Shown here: positions 11,829-23,366 of the stretch, piece after piece
How positions within the stretch are numbered: the stretch's first letter is position 1
Layout of the letters: the number at the start of each line of letters is the position of its first letter
Source: Latrodectus hesperus
Lineage: Eukaryota > Arthropoda > Arachnida > Araneae > Theridiidae
Direction: 5' to 3'
Assembly: GCA_037975125.1 (NCBI GenBank)
Contig: JAJQOW010000199.1
Span: forward strand, 1 to 64,000
Length of the DNA: 64,000 bases
Translations under genes and position numbers: made by a program
The notes under the pieces: generated by a model
Databases searched by the model: none
Told to the model about the DNA's origin: nothing
The model's input: only the letters and a program-made list of their open reading frames with translations

Positions 11829-12335
11829 TTTATTAATGATAATAAAATGAAGAAAATTCACTTCAAATAAAGAAAACAATAATTTTTTTATTTTCTTTAT
11901 TTAAATTAATTTAATTATTTAAAATATAAAATTTATTTTAATAAAAAAACAAAAGTAATTTATTTTATAAAAATAAAACACTTTTATAAGATTTTAAAAA
12001 ATTTATTAATTATATGAATTTTTAAAAATCGAAGATATTTTTGGGGTTCATTAAAGATAGAACTTATATTGACAAATATAAAAAATTTTCTATATTCCAG
12101 AAAATAAGTCATATGTTTTACAAAACATTTCAAAAATCTGAGATGGCTTATATTTTGTATGAATACTAAACATGAATTTTTTTAGGAGTAAGAAATAAAC
12201 TGAAATTCAAAATCTTATTTTTTATATTTTAATATATCTTTAAATTAATTTATGTAAAAAAACAAAGAAGAGAACGTATTCTGCATTGTATATATATATA
12301 TATAGATAATACTGTCCTTATTACTATATTTCAAA
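11829..12335. other. AT-rich non-coding DNA between inserts
   Basis: Homologous to about 51776-52275 of copy B. Long A/T runs and a short (AT)n tract near 12288-12303. No gene was seen. Confidence 0.5.
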
Positions 12336-12735
12336 TACTCCCTCTTCCACACTTACTTTTCTGGAGTTATACTCCCGGGAAAAATCAAAAATCTCGGAGG
12401 AGTGGAAAACACCCCCCACCCATAATTGGTACAAGGGATCAAAACCGGGTTTGTCCCTTGACCTCCCATGTGACAGACGTACCCGGACTGTTCTCTCAAG
12501 ACTTGCTAGCGGTCATATTAAGTGCCTCTCTTTCAACGAGGGCAGGAAAACTTTCGTCACCTGCACCAAGTGCCAAAATCATCAGGCTTCTCCTGAGCAT
12601 CTTTTGGATTGCATGGGTCTCTCTAGGGAGGATCTCTTTAGCAATAATCTTTTAGTCTTCGACTTCCTTACAGTCAACGAACTCGTGGATCTAGTCTGAC
12701 TCCGTCAGACATGGAGGATAAGCAACAACAACAAC
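12336..12735 (+). mobile_element. 5'-truncated non-LTR retrotransposon, 3' end
   Basis: Copy B lacks this stretch. It encodes the last part of an ORF2 protein of the EN-RT-RNase H type. The reading frame 12451-12699 carries RTVLSRLASGHIK and a terminal zinc-binding pattern C-x2-C-x8-H-x4-C (CTKCQNHQASPEHLLDC). It is followed by a stop, a short 3' UTR and an (AAC)n tail at about 12726-12735. A weak target repeat (ACTATAT/ACTATGT) may flank it. This end points to the I/R1 side of non-LTR elements, but the clade is not settled. The 3' part from 12514 on was later included in the 3.44 kb tandem duplication. Confidence 0.7.
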
Positions 12736-13019
12736 TATGTAAAAATTTGTATCTTGTGTTTAATGTATCAGCAATTTTAGCTGTAACAGTAATTTTGCTA
12801 CATATTTTATGTAGCAAAATAACTTTATAGCTGCGGTTAATTAAGTGCAATAGATTTTGACTTAAAATAAATTCAATGTTAAGAAAATGGAATTAAAGTA
12901 ATATTAGTAAGATATTCATGTATATATTGCTGAACCAAATTCAGTTAAATTTAAAGATGCAATAATGTAAGCATATTTTAATTGAGGATTAAGGAATGAG
13001 AAAGCACTTCTTGACACTT

Positions 13020-14655
13020 ACGTGACTGCATCGGGGTACAACAACAACAACCTTACGAACGTTGAAATTTTGGCCACAAAACTTAAACTCTGAATCAACC
13101 CAGAAATATCAATTCTCTGTCTTCAACATTGACAAGAAAAAAAGGAAAACTTTTCGCTCTAACATCAAGATCTTCATCTCGTCCATCAACCAAATTTCCA
13201 ATACCAAATATCTTGGTCTCACTCTAGACACCGAGTTGAGTTTCACCAAGCATATTGAAATAACCTCACTCAGAGCATTAAAAAAGCTAAATATTCTCAG
13301 AAAATTATATGTTTCAACGTGGGGTTCTAGACCGAAGACTCTCCTAAGCACTTACATTGCACTTATTAGACCAGTTCTGGAAAATGCATCACCAATATGG
13401 GCTCCAGCATCCTCCCCATCAAAAAACTAACTTGACACCGTTCAATATAGAGCAGATAAACTCATCATAGGTGTAGTTTCCACAACTAATAACTTGCATG
13501 TTGAGAGTGAATGCGGTCTCACACTACTTGAAAACAGACGAAAATTGGCCACCATTAAATTCACCAACAAAATCAGGAACAACAACGAGGAACACATCTC
13601 AACTGTCACTTTTAATTCCTGAACCAACAGGGTGTGGTTAAAAAGATCCTCCACGCTTCAATACGACAAAGACATCAGAAACAGCATCACTCTGAACCAT
13701 ATATGCCTTGACATTATTGAAGAACCACCTTTTGCTGTCAAAACCATTAAGGTCAATTTAAATCTGCTGGAATCACGTTCATAAAGTGAACCAGAAGAAA
13801 CCATTCGGAAAAAGGGTATGGAAACTATTACCAAGCTTTCTAAACCAGACCTTTTCACCGCTTACATTGATGGTTCTTCACACTAAGAATTCGACAGGGG
13901 AGGTTCAGGTATTTTTCTTAGCTTTCCAGACCAATTATTCCTAAAACATAGGGTTGCAGCTGTAAAAATTGCCTCTAACTTCGACAGTAAATTGATTGCC
14001 ATAAAAGCAGCTCTTCCACCTTAACTCACACAGTCAGTCCTCTCGAATGGTATCAACATATTCTCTGACTGTAAATCTGTTCTGGAGACCATTAAAAGAA
14101 TTAAAACGAGGTGTGCCCAAGACTTCAACGCGCTTCTCTCCATCATAGTTACAAGGGAGAAACCCTGCACCATTTAATAGGTCGGTGCGCATGTTATCAT
14201 CGAGGGAAATGAACAGGAGAACTCTCTTGCCAAGGAGGCTAGATGTATTAATCCTCCTCCGACGACTATTACTTGCTTCGATACAAACGCTGATGCAAGG
14301 CATCAGCTCTGCGGGGGATTATGGAAAAAATTTTGCCTACCGGAGCTTAATCCTTACCTTTGTATCACCTCTACCATCAGCCGAATGCGGACTCGGCACA
14401 TCAGGCATATGAAAATTATGCCTGACGGCTCTAGAACATACGCAGAATGTAGGCACTGCACAAGGGATCCGAGACATCTCTTAAACTGCATCTCTGTTGC
14501 TTCGACCCTCTTCAGCATCGAACCCAAATGCTGCCTATGACATCCTCTATATAGAAAAAGCTGAAGATAAGGCCAGGGCAGTGCTCCGTGTCTTTGATCC
14601 CTTTTCTTATTTTTTCTCTCTTTGCACTTGTCGTATGACAACAACAATAGTATGT
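13020..14655 (+). mobile_element. 5'-truncated non-LTR element (RT thumb, RNase H), tandem unit 1
   Basis: The reading frame 13062-13430 encodes the end of a reverse-transcriptase domain: NTKYLGLTLDTELSF..HI, then TYIALIRPVLE and SPIWAP, the thumb-region signatures of I/Jockey-group enzymes. A broken RNase H region follows (TAYIDGSSH near 13860). The protein ends with zinc-type CRHCTRDPRHLLNC (about 14447-14490). The RT catalytic YADD motif is missing because of 5' truncation. Several stops and frameshifts are present; the stop after SPSKN is shared with unit 2 but not with copy B. The 3' end is a CGT.CGACAACAAC tail near 14630-14650. The element predates the segmental duplication, because copy B holds it at 52560-54195. 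Confidence 0.75.
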
Positions 14656-14776
14656 ATAACTAGCATTTACTTTTATTACATAACTAAAAGTATAGGACAT
14701 ATGTGTGTGTGTGTGTGTATACTGCTGGACACTTGCTAAGGACTGATGACATTATCATCCATAGAAACCACAAAAT
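14656..14776. repeat. Simple repeat plus LTR-end module, unit 1
   Basis: A (TG)n run at 14703-14718 replaces the (TA)n tract seen at this place in unit 2 and copy B. It is followed by the module ACTGCTGGAC.CTTGCTAAGG...CCACAAAAT (14721-14776), interpreted as the end of a Bel/Pao LTR or a Tc1-type terminus. Confidence 0.55.
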
Positions 14777-14789
14777 AAAAGGAAGCAAA

Positions 14790-15818
14790 CTGTGGAAAAT
14801 TAGAATGAGGAAAATTGTATATAATTGCGTAATTTGTACAAAAAACAAGCCTATGGTAGTAGAGCAATTAATGGGAAATCCTCCTCAGGAGAGAGTTATG
14901 GTAAATCCTTCATTTACAAATACTGGTGTAGATTTTCCAGGACCATTACTTATTAGGTATAGAAATCAAAGAAAGGGTACACTTCATAAGGTTTATGTTG
15001 CTATTTTTGTCTGCATGGCCACTAAGGCTATTCACATTGAGATATTTTGTGACTTGACGTTGCAGGCATATTTTGCAGCGTTGAAAAGATTCTTTGCTCG
15101 ACGTGGCAAATGTAGGACCTTGTTCTCTGATAATGGAAAAAATTTTGTGGGTGCCCAGTCAAAACTTAAACAATTGCATAGATTCATAAGCCATCCGGAT
15201 GAGGTACTAGGTAAGTTCCTAACATCTGAACAAATTAAAGGGTCCTTTATTCATCCTCGAGCTCCGAATTTTCGAGGACTCTGGGAGTTAAGTCTTTTAA
15301 GCACCATTTATTCTTGGGTGCAAGAAATGCCAATTTCAGATATGAAGAATTTCTTAACATAGTTACGGAAATCGAGGTTATCCTAAATTCGAGACCATTA
15401 CTCCGATGTCGTCAGATATCAATGACCAAGCGGCCTTATCGCCAGGTCATTTCTTAATTGGGCGACCTATAACTGCAATTGTTGAACCAAATATCGTTGA
15501 TGTTCCTATCAATCGTTTATCAAGATGGAAACAAGTTGAGAAACTTACTCGGATTATTTGGAAGCGATGGAGCTTGGAATATCTGAGTCATTTTTAAAAT
15601 CACAATAAATGGAAATTTTTAAAATCAATGTCAGTCTAGGTATGTTAGTAGTAGTAAAGGAGCCTAATCTACCCAAATGCAAGTGGCTTCTTGGGAAAAT
15701 ACTAGAGGTTTATCATGGCCCTGATAATTGTGTCAGAGTGGTCAATGTTCGTACTGCTCATGGGATTTTAAAAACATCCATTACAAATTTGCGCATACTT
15801 CCTGTAAATACTGATTAG
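14790..15818 (+). pseudogene. Bel/Pao integrase fragment, tandem unit 1
   Basis: This is the integrase part of a Bel/Pao LTR-retrotransposon polyprotein, which inserts retrotransposon cDNA into host DNA. It starts at the zinc-finger end (NCVICTKNKP). It then has the first catalytic Asp in GVDFPGP, the second in FSDNGKNF (about 15126) and the GLWE Glu (about 15285). The frame breaks just after GLWE. The C-terminal part continues in other frames: PGHFLIGRPITAIVEP and RLSRWKQVEK at 15406-15597, then LVVVKEPNLPKCKW to the terminal NTD stop at 15609-15818. Gag, protease, RT and RNase H are missing: an LTR-like end lies directly upstream. The frameshift between LNSRPLL and MSSDIND is shared by all three copies in the window, so the element was dead before it was copied. 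Confidence 0.85.
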
Positions 15819-15957
15819 AATTATTGTACTGTCATAGCATTGTAGTCTCTTTAATATTATTTATCATTATTATTTTCCGTATTATTTAATTGCACTAATA
15901 TAATTGTTCTTACCATTTAGTACTTGAACCTGTGTGTTAATTATGAAAATTATTTGC
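15819..15957 (+). other. Bel/Pao 3' internal non-coding segment, interrupted
   Basis: AT-rich sequence after the integrase stop. It matches 19306-19440 and 55441-55575. It ends at the tandem-duplication junction, so the polypurine tract and LTR that should follow are absent from unit 1. Confidence 0.7.
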
Positions 15958-16185
15958 CATATTAAGTGCCTCTCTTTCAACGAGGGCAGGAAAACTTTCG
16001 TCACCTGCACCAAGTGCCAAAATCATCAGGCTTCTCCTGAGCATCTTTTGGATTGCATGGGTCTCTCTAGGGAGGATCTCTTTAGCAATAATCTTTTAGT
16101 CTTCGACTTCCTTACAGTCAACGAACTCGTGGATCTAGTCTGACTCCGTCAGACATGGAGGATAAGCAACAACAACAACTATGTA
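15958..16185 (+). mobile_element. Non-LTR 3' fragment, second copy made by tandem duplication
   Basis: Identical by eye to 12514-12741, including the zinc-type ending CTKCQNHQASPEHLLDC, the stop and the AAC tail. It begins abruptly at the duplication junction. The reading frame 15934-16143 is a chimera starting in Bel/Pao sequence, so it is not a genuine gene. Confidence 0.8.
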
Positions 16186-16463
16186 AAAATTTGTATCTTG
16201 TGTTTAATGTATCAGCAATTTTAGCTGTAACAGTAATTTTGCTACATATTTTATGTAGCAAAATAACTTTATAGCTGCGGTTAATTAAGTGCAATAGATT
16301 TTGACTTAAAATAAATTCAATGTTAAGAAAATGGAATTAAAGTAATATTAGTAAGATATTCATGTATATATTGCTGAACCAAATTCAGTTAAATTTAAAG
16401 ATGCAATAATGTAAGCATATTTTAATTGAGGATTAAGGAATGAGAAAGCACTTCTTGACACTT

Positions 16464-18100
16464 ACGTGACTGCATCGGGGTACAACAACAACAACCTTAC
16501 GAACGTTGAAATTTTGGCCACAAAACTTAAACTCTGAATCAACCCAGAAATATCAATTCTCTGTCTTCAACATTGACAAGAAAAAAAGGAAAACTTTTCG
16601 CTCTAACATCAAGATCTTCATCTCGTCCATCAACCAAATTTCCAATACCAAATATCTTGGTCTCACTCTAGACACCGAGTTGAGTTTCACCAAGCATATT
16701 GAAATAACCTCACTCAGAGCATTAAAAAAGCTAAATATTCTCAGAAAATTATATGTTTCAACGTGGGGTTCTAGACCGAAGACTCTCCTAAGCACTTACA
16801 TTGCACTTATTAGACCAGTTCTGGAATATGCATCACCAATATGGGCTCCAGCATCCTCCCCATCAAAAAACTAACTTGACACCGTTCAATATAGAGCAGA
16901 TAAACTCATCATAGGTGTAGTTTCCACAACTAATAACTTGCATGTTGAGAGTGAATGCGGTCTCACACTACTTGAAAACAGACGAAAATTGGCCACCATT
17001 AAATTCACCAACAAAATCAGGAACAACAACGAGGAACACATCTCAACTGTCACTTTTAATTCCTGAACCAACAGGGTGTGGTTAAAAAGATCCTCCACGC
17101 TTCAATACGACAAAGACATCAGAAACAGCATCACTCTGAACCATACATGCCTTGACATTATTGAAGAACCACCTTTTGCTGTCAAAACCATTAAGGTCAA
17201 TTTAAATCTGCTGGAATCACGTTCATAAAGTGAACCAGAAGAAACCATTCGGAAAAAGGGTATGGAAACTATTACCAAGCTTTCTAAACCAGACCTTTTC
17301 ACCGCTTACATTGATGGTTCTTCACAACTAAGAATTCGACAGGGGAGGTTCAGGTATTTTTCTTAGCTTTCCAGACCAATTATTCCTAAAACATAGGGTT
17401 GCAGCTGTAAAAATTGCCTCTAACTTCGACAGTAAACTGATTGCCATAAAAGCAGCTCTTCCACCTTAACTCATACAGTCAGTCCTCTCGAATGGTATCA
17501 ACATATTCTCTGACTGTGAATCTGCTCTAGAGACCATTAAAAGAGTTAAAACGAGATGTGCCCAAGACTTCAACGCGCTTGTGTCCATCATAGTTGCAAG
17601 GGAGAAAACCTGCACCATTCAATAGGTCGGTGCGCATGTTATCATCGAGGGAAATGAAAAGGATAACTCTCTTGCCAAGGAGGCTAGAAATACCAATCCT
17701 CCTCCGACGACTATTACTTGCTTCGATCCAAACGCTGATGCAAGGCATCAGCTCTGCGGGAGATTATGAAAAACATGTTGCCTACCGGAGCTTAATCCTG
17801 ACCTTTGTATCTCCTCTACCATCAGCCGAATGCGGACTCGGCACATCAGGCATATGAAAATCATGCCTGACGGCTCTAGAACATACGCAGAATGTAGGCA
17901 CTGCACAAAGGATCCGAGACATCTCTTAAACTGCATCTCTGTTGCTTCGACCCTCTTCAGCATCGACCCCAACTGCTGCTATGACACCCTCTATAAGGAA
18001 AAAGCTGAAGATGTGTCCACGGCAGTGCTCCGTGTCTTTGGTCCCATGTTTATTTTTTCTCTCTTTGCACTTGTCGTACGACAACAACAATAATAGTATG
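16464..18100 (+). mobile_element. 5'-truncated non-LTR element, tandem unit 2
   Basis: Same element as 13020-14655. The RT-thumb reading frame 16506-16874 differs from unit 1 at one visible residue (EYAS versus ENAS). RNase H is broken as in unit 1. The terminal zinc-type ending CRHCTKDPRHLLNC is in the frame 17830-18093. The 3' tail is GTACGACAACAACAATAATAG. The left part is nearly identical to unit 1, while the part after about 17540 differs by more substitutions. Confidence 0.75.
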
Positions 18101-18139
18101 TATAACCAGCATTTACTTTTATTACATAACTAAAAGTAT

Positions 18140-18181
<42 letters not shown>

Positions 18182-18261
18182 GCGTTTATGTATGTATGTA
18201 TATATACTGCTCGACGATTGCTAAGGACGGATGACATTATCATCCATAGTAACCACAAAAT
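18140..18261. repeat. (TA)n microsatellite plus LTR-end module, unit 2
   Basis: A (TA)n run occupies about 18146-18178, followed by a TATG-rich stretch and the ACTGCTCGACGATTGC...CCACAAAAT module at 18206-18261. The allele differs in length and motif from 14703-14718 and 54243-54313. Confidence 0.7.
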
Positions 18262-18287
18262 ATAAGGAAGCAAAATGTTTAAAATTA

Positions 18288-19305
18288 GAATAAGTGGCAA
18301 GGAAAATTGTTTATAATTGCGTAATTTGTACAAAAAACAAGCCTATGGTAATAGAGCAATTAATGGGAAATGCTCCTCAGCAGAGAGTTACGGTAAATCC
18401 TTCATTTACAAATACTGGTGTAGATTTTGCAGGACCATTCCTTATTAGGTATAGAAATCAAAGAAAGGGACTACTTCATAAGGTTTATGTTGCTATTTTT
18501 GTCTGCATGGCCACTAAGGCTATTCACATTGAGATATTTTGTGACTTGACTTCGCAGGCATTTATTGCAGCGTTGAAAAGATTCTTTGCTCGACGTGGCA
18601 AATGTAGAAATTGTTCTCCGATAATGGAAAAAATTTTCTGGGTGCCCAGTCAAAACTTAAGCAATTGCATAGATTAATAAGCCATCCGGATGAGGTACTA
18701 CGCAAGTTCCTAACATCTGAACAAATTAAAGTGTCCTTTATTCCTCCTCGAGCTCCGAATTTTGGAGGACTCTGGGAGGCGGGAGTTAAGTTTTTTAAGC
18801 ACCATTTATTCAGGGGTGCAAGAAATGCCAATTTCAGTTATGAAGAATTTCTTACCATAGTTACGGAAATCAAAGTTATCCTAAATTCGAGACCCTTACT
18901 CCGATGTCGTCAGATATCAATGACCAAGCGGCCTTATCACCAGGTCATTTCTTAATTGAGCGACCTATAACTACAATTGTTGAACCAAATATCGTTGATG
19001 TTCCTATCAATCGTTTATCAAGATGGAAACAAGTTGAGAAACTGACTCGGATTATTTGGAAGCGATGGAGCTTGGAATTTTCAAAATCGCAATAAATGGA
19101 AATTTTTAAAATCAATGTCAGTCTAAGTATGTTAGTAGTAGTAAAGGAGCCTAAACTACCCAAATGCAAATGGCTTCTCCGGAGAATACTAGAGATTTAT
19201 CGTGGCCCTGACAATTGTGTCAGAGTGGTCAATGTTCGTACTGCTCATGGGATATTAAAAACATCCATTACCAATTTGTGCATACTTCCTGTAAATACTG
19301 ATTAG
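18288..19305 (+). pseudogene. Bel/Pao integrase fragment, tandem unit 2
   Basis: Carries the zinc-finger end (NCVICTKNKP), the first Asp motif GVDFAGPF and the membrane-like VYVAIFVCMATKAIHIE stretch. A frameshift near 18610 then throws the second Asp motif into another frame (SDNGKNFLGA, frame 18611-18955). The FGGLWEAGVKFF Glu motif is intact in that frame. The C-terminal parts lie at 18904-19095 and 19096-19305. There is no gag-pol upstream: a 56 bp LTR-like end abuts the fragment. It retains the true 3' context, with a polypurine tract and LTR following at 19545-19616. Confidence 0.85.
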
Positions 19306-19544
19306 AATTATGGTACTATTATAGCATTGTAGTCTCTGTAATATCATTTATCATTATTATTTTCTGTGTTGTTTAATTGCACTAATATAATTGTTCTTAC
19401 CATTTAGTACTTGAACCTGTATGTTAATTATGAAAATTATTTGCTTAACTTATGTATTGTTTATTATTGTGTTAGAATATAGCTTAAAAATGTGTAAATC
19501 ATATTATTTGCTATTGTTTGATTTGTTGTTGAATGTTAACCATT

Positions 19545-19616
19545 CCTCGGGGGCCGGGATGTTGCCCCCTTGAAAAATTGTTCAAAGGGCGACAGTGTGT
19601 GCCAATTATGGCAACT
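19545..19616 (+). mobile_element. Bel/Pao polypurine tract and LTR start, interrupted
   Basis: CGGGGGCCGGGA (19548-19559) is a purine-rich primer site directly before TGTTGCC, where the LTR begins (19560). The LTR is cut at 19616 by the 4984 bp non-LTR insertion and resumes at 24601. The same sequence is continuous in copy B at 55696-55864. Confidence 0.7.
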
Positions 19617-19714
19617 CTTCTTCTTCTCCTTCTTCTTCGAGTTGGGTTTGTATGTCATTGAGCACCTCTGCTTTTATCAGCATTTTGTACTGTTAACTCC
19701 AAACCCAATGTTTC

Positions 19715-22700
19715 TTAGTTCCAGTTGCTCGGATCACCCACTTTATTAATAAAGTCTGATAACCCTTTAATGGAATCTAGGTGTAACTCTGTAGTATGGA
19801 TGATGCCTAAAGAGGTTAATCTAGGGAGGGCAAGAGCCTCGCATTCATAAATGATATGCTTGGCCGTTTTCTCTTGCATATGACATTTCCTGCAGATAGG
19901 GTCTTGCTGAAACAGTCCCAATTTATGGAGATGTTTTCTGAAATAGTAGTGCCCAGTTATGAAGCCTACGATTAAACGTATCTTCTGCCTAGAGCATCTT
20001 AGAATTTCAAAGGAAATCCTCGCTGATGATCTACAGATCATACTTTTAGCGTGGGTTTGACCAGGAGATTTGAGCCAAGCTTCATACATCTTCCGTTTTT
20101 CCCATCTAAGAACATTGGTTTTTGCGGTCTTCAAATTGATCCCACAAAAAGGTTCTGGACCAATAGGAACAAAAGACGATCCTTGTTTAGCAAGCTCATC
20201 AGCCCTTTCATTACCTTCGATACCTTTATGCCCTGGCACCCATACAAGGATCACCCTGTTTCTAGTTGCCAGCTCTGTAAGAAGGTTTCTACACTCCAGA
20301 ATTATTTTAGATTTGATTTCGAAGGAATTATGCGCTTTTAAAGCGGCTTGACTGTCACTGAAAATGAGAATCCGCTTATCGTAGTAGCCCTTCTTCATAT
20401 TCAGTCGCAGACAATGGATAATGGCCAAAACTTCTGCCTGGAAGACCGAAGCGTATCGCCCAAGGCTTACAGACAAGCTGATTCTTGGTGACACGCCACA
20501 AACTCCCAGTCCTGAGAGGCTGTTCTTCAGTGATCCATCTGTGTACCAGATTAGATCTCCTGTTTTAGTTTCAAACATGTTGTTATCCTATTCCTCTCTA
20601 GTTGGAAAAACTATATCAAATGTCCTATCAAACATGTATGTTTTTTCCATGATGTCAGATGGCATCAGAAAAGTAGGGTCTTGAATTTTCCTGGTGATGC
20701 CCTTGTGCCCTTTGGCAACAGGCTGGTCATACCAGTGGTTTTGCAGCTTCATTCTGTATGCATTCATTCTTGCAACGCTGCAGATGAAGATGTCCAAGGG
20801 AGTCATATCCAACACAACCTCCAATGCTCTGGTTGGTGTGGTGGAAATTGCTCCTGTGATGCAGAGACAGGCTAGTCTTTGTAGACTTCCCAGTCTGTCA
20901 ATCACAGTCTTCTGTTCCACCTTATGCCACCAGATCACACAGGCATATGTGAAAATGGGCCTGACAAAAGCTGTGTACATCCATAACATCAGTTTTGGAT
21001 GTAAACCCCAGTTTTTACCAAGCATTCGCCTGCAGATCATAATGCTTTTCTTTGCTCGGTTGATCCTATCATCAATGTGCTTATTCCAGGTGATTTTCTG
21101 GTCTAAATAGATTCCCAGATACTTCACCTCTGAAGCCACATTGATTTCAACATCAAAAAGTCTTGGTATGAAAAAACCTTTCCATTTCTTTTTGCGTGTA
21201 AAAGGTACAAGGTAGGTTTTCTGAGGATTAACCATCAGGTCCCAATCCATGCACCATTGACCTACATAACTTAGAGCATCCTGCATGAGATGACAAGTTA
21301 TGTCAAAATCTTTACCAAGGATAAGGATGAAAATGTCATCAGCATGTCCCTGCGTATAATAGCCCTTATCATTTAGATGTTTTATAAGGCTATTTACAAC
21401 TAGGTTCCAAAGTAATGGTGACAGAACACCTCCTTGAGGACAACATCTAGTAGTCTTTTTTTCAAATGATTCACCGAAGATGTTTATTTGTATATATCTA
21501 TCCGAAATTAAGGCCTCAATCCAAGTACACAGGGTCTGATTAATCCCTGCCCCTCTAAGTCCATTGAGGATGGATGGATGGGAAGTATTATCAAAAGCAC
21601 CCTGGATGTCGAGGAAAGTTGCCAAGGCAATATCCTTTTGATCCAGAGTGGCTTCAATCTTGGAAACTAGCTGATGTAGAGCAGTCTCTGTAGACTTGCC
21701 GGGTTGATAGGCAAATTGAAGAGCATGCAAGGGACTATTTCTACCCAAGTAATCTCTAATATGCCGATCAATGATTTTCTCCATAATTTTAAGAAAGAAT
21801 GAAGAAAGACTGATTGGTCTGTATGATTGGCCTGGTCATAAGTGTCCTTGCCAGGTTTTGGAATGAAAACAATCCTAGTCTTTTGCCATGTCTTTGGTAT
21901 ATATCCCAGGGCCAAACTAGTTCTATAAATTCTAGTTAGCATTGGTATGACAATCTTCTCTGCCTTCTGGATCATGATGGCCATAATTCCATCAGGCCCA
22001 GGGCATTTTAGAGGTTTAAAGGCAAAAATTGCCCATTTAACAATGTTGTAGATTATGATATTTTTAGCGATGGTCCATTGATTGCTATTGACTCTTTGCA
22101 AAGAGCCAAAGCAATGTTCCCCTTCGTTGCTATAAATATCGCTAGCTCCCAGGAAGTGGGTCCTGGTCATAATTTCCATAACCCCTTTTCCGGAAGCAGC
22201 AAAATTACCCTCCTCGTCTTTTAGGGTACCAACCAAAAGAGGTTCATCCCTTTTAAGGAGTTTCTGGAGTCTAGCTCCTTCAGAAATAGAATCTATCTCG
22301 TCACAGAACTTCCTCCAGGAGTTAATTTTGCTTTTTCTAACAAGTTTGTTATAAATAGTGAGGGCCCTTTTATAGTTCTCCCATTCACCATTTTTCTTAG
22401 CTTTGTTAAAAAGTTTTCTATTATTTGCTCTTTCGGCAGCTAGAGAGTCATTCCACCAAGGGCATTGGAGTTTAGCTCTTCTAGTGCGATTGGGCAATTG
22501 TTATGATAATAATCTAGAATACTTCTCTGCAGGAGATCTGCTGTAACTTCTAGATCGTAGTTGTCTCTAATAGGTCTGTTCCCGAGCTCAATCAACCCAG
22601 TCAGTTCTTCTTGGAATTTCTTCCAGTCCGTCCTAACTGGGTCTCTGAATATGCGATCCAGACACACATTAGAGTGAATTTCAAACTGGATGTTTTGATG

Positions 22701-23341
22701 ATCTGAACCAGAAGGTCTGTCATCTACTTTCCAGTATTTGATATTTTTACTAATCAGCGTTGTCGCTATAGTAATGTCAATTACTTCAGATCGATTGGAA
22801 GTAATAAAAGTTGGTTCATTGCCCTCATTTAGAATATCTAACCCATAGTTTAGAATAAATTCCAAAAGGTACTCACCTCTTTTATTTGTGTCCGTACTTC
22901 CCCAGACAACATGATGAGCATTACAGTCTAGTCCTAAGACTACCTGTAAGTTGTTATTTCTGCAAAAGTTCATGAGCTTGTGCAGAGAATGGTCAGGTGG
23001 AGCCTTCTCTTCATAGGGCAGGTATCCAGAGCCAAAAACTATTTCCCTGTCCCTACCCTCTATGTTGAGTCTGACTTTCACAGCGGTCAGGTCCTTAAGA
23101 ATAAATTCAGAGAGGGGAAGAACCTCAATGTTTTATGTAAGAGTATACAAGTTCTAGCGTTACCATTAGTACAATAGATAAGCTTACCTTTAGTTCCTTT
23201 GAGACCACTGATTCTGCCCCTAACCTACCAGGGTTCTTGAATCAGGGCCAGGTGTATATCCCCAGCAAGAAACTTCTTACTGAGGTTAGTAGTACCACTT
23301 CTACTGTGGTGGAGGTTGGCTTGAACTACCTTCACCCCCAT
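19715..23341 (-). pseudogene. Non-LTR ORF2: endonuclease, reverse transcriptase, RNase H (disrupted)
   Basis: Starts at ATG 23341 (MGVKVVQANLHHSRSG), 25 bp after ORF1 ends. Domains in order are: APE-type endonuclease (LIQEPW, GLDCNAHHVVWGS, SGSDHQNI), 23341 to about 22500; RT (CPGPDGI, FLDIQGAFDN, a catalytic HADD where the sister copy has YADD, CPQGGVLSPLLWN), about 22000-20600; RNase H (YTDGS, VWVPGHKGIEGNERAD), 20578 to about 20100; and a terminal zinc-type CRKCHMQEKTAKHIIYEC. The length is about 1,200 codons, normal for this type. Frameshifts lie near 23135, 22490 and 21810, and there is an in-frame TAG at 20588-20590. In cells this protein would nick the target and copy the element RNA in place. 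This copy cannot make it in one piece. Confidence 0.88.
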
Positions 23342-23366
23342 CAGCAGGAGCAGGTTTATCAAGTAC

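Larger units (their letters stand above)
12514..15957. repeat. 3.44 kb tandem duplication, unit 1
   Basis: A direct tandem repeat with unit 2 at 15958-19440, offset 3444 bp over the left half. The junction joins the Bel/Pao internal region (ATGAAAATTATTTGC at about 15943-15957) to ATTAAGTGCCTCTCTTTC, which is in the middle of the 3' fragment of the non-LTR element. Copy B contains one unit. The first 1.6 kb of the two units are almost identical, while the second half differs clearly. Confidence 0.9.
15958..19440. repeat. 3.44 kb tandem duplication, unit 2
   Basis: Repeats unit 1 in the same order: non-LTR 3' fragment (to 16185), AT-rich spacer, truncated non-LTR element, simple repeat, LTR end and Bel/Pao integrase. 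Beyond 19440 the original Bel/Pao sequence continues to its polypurine tract and LTR, as in copy B. Unit 2 is therefore the one with intact right-hand context and unit 1 the inserted copy. Confidence 0.9.

Noticed and set aside
13109..13858. Minus-strand frames within the truncated non-LTR elements (also at 16553-17302 and 52572-53429)
   Set aside because: They are antisense to RT thumb and RNase H sequence, and repeat in each copy only because the element is repeated.
15934..16143. A 69-codon protein starting MLIMKII
   Set aside because: It is a chimera made by the tandem-duplication junction: Bel/Pao non-coding sequence fused to a non-LTR C-terminus.
20051..21110. Plus-strand open frames opposite the non-LTR ORF2
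   Set aside because: They are antisense shadows of the RNase H and RT coding region on the minus strand and have no family resemblance.
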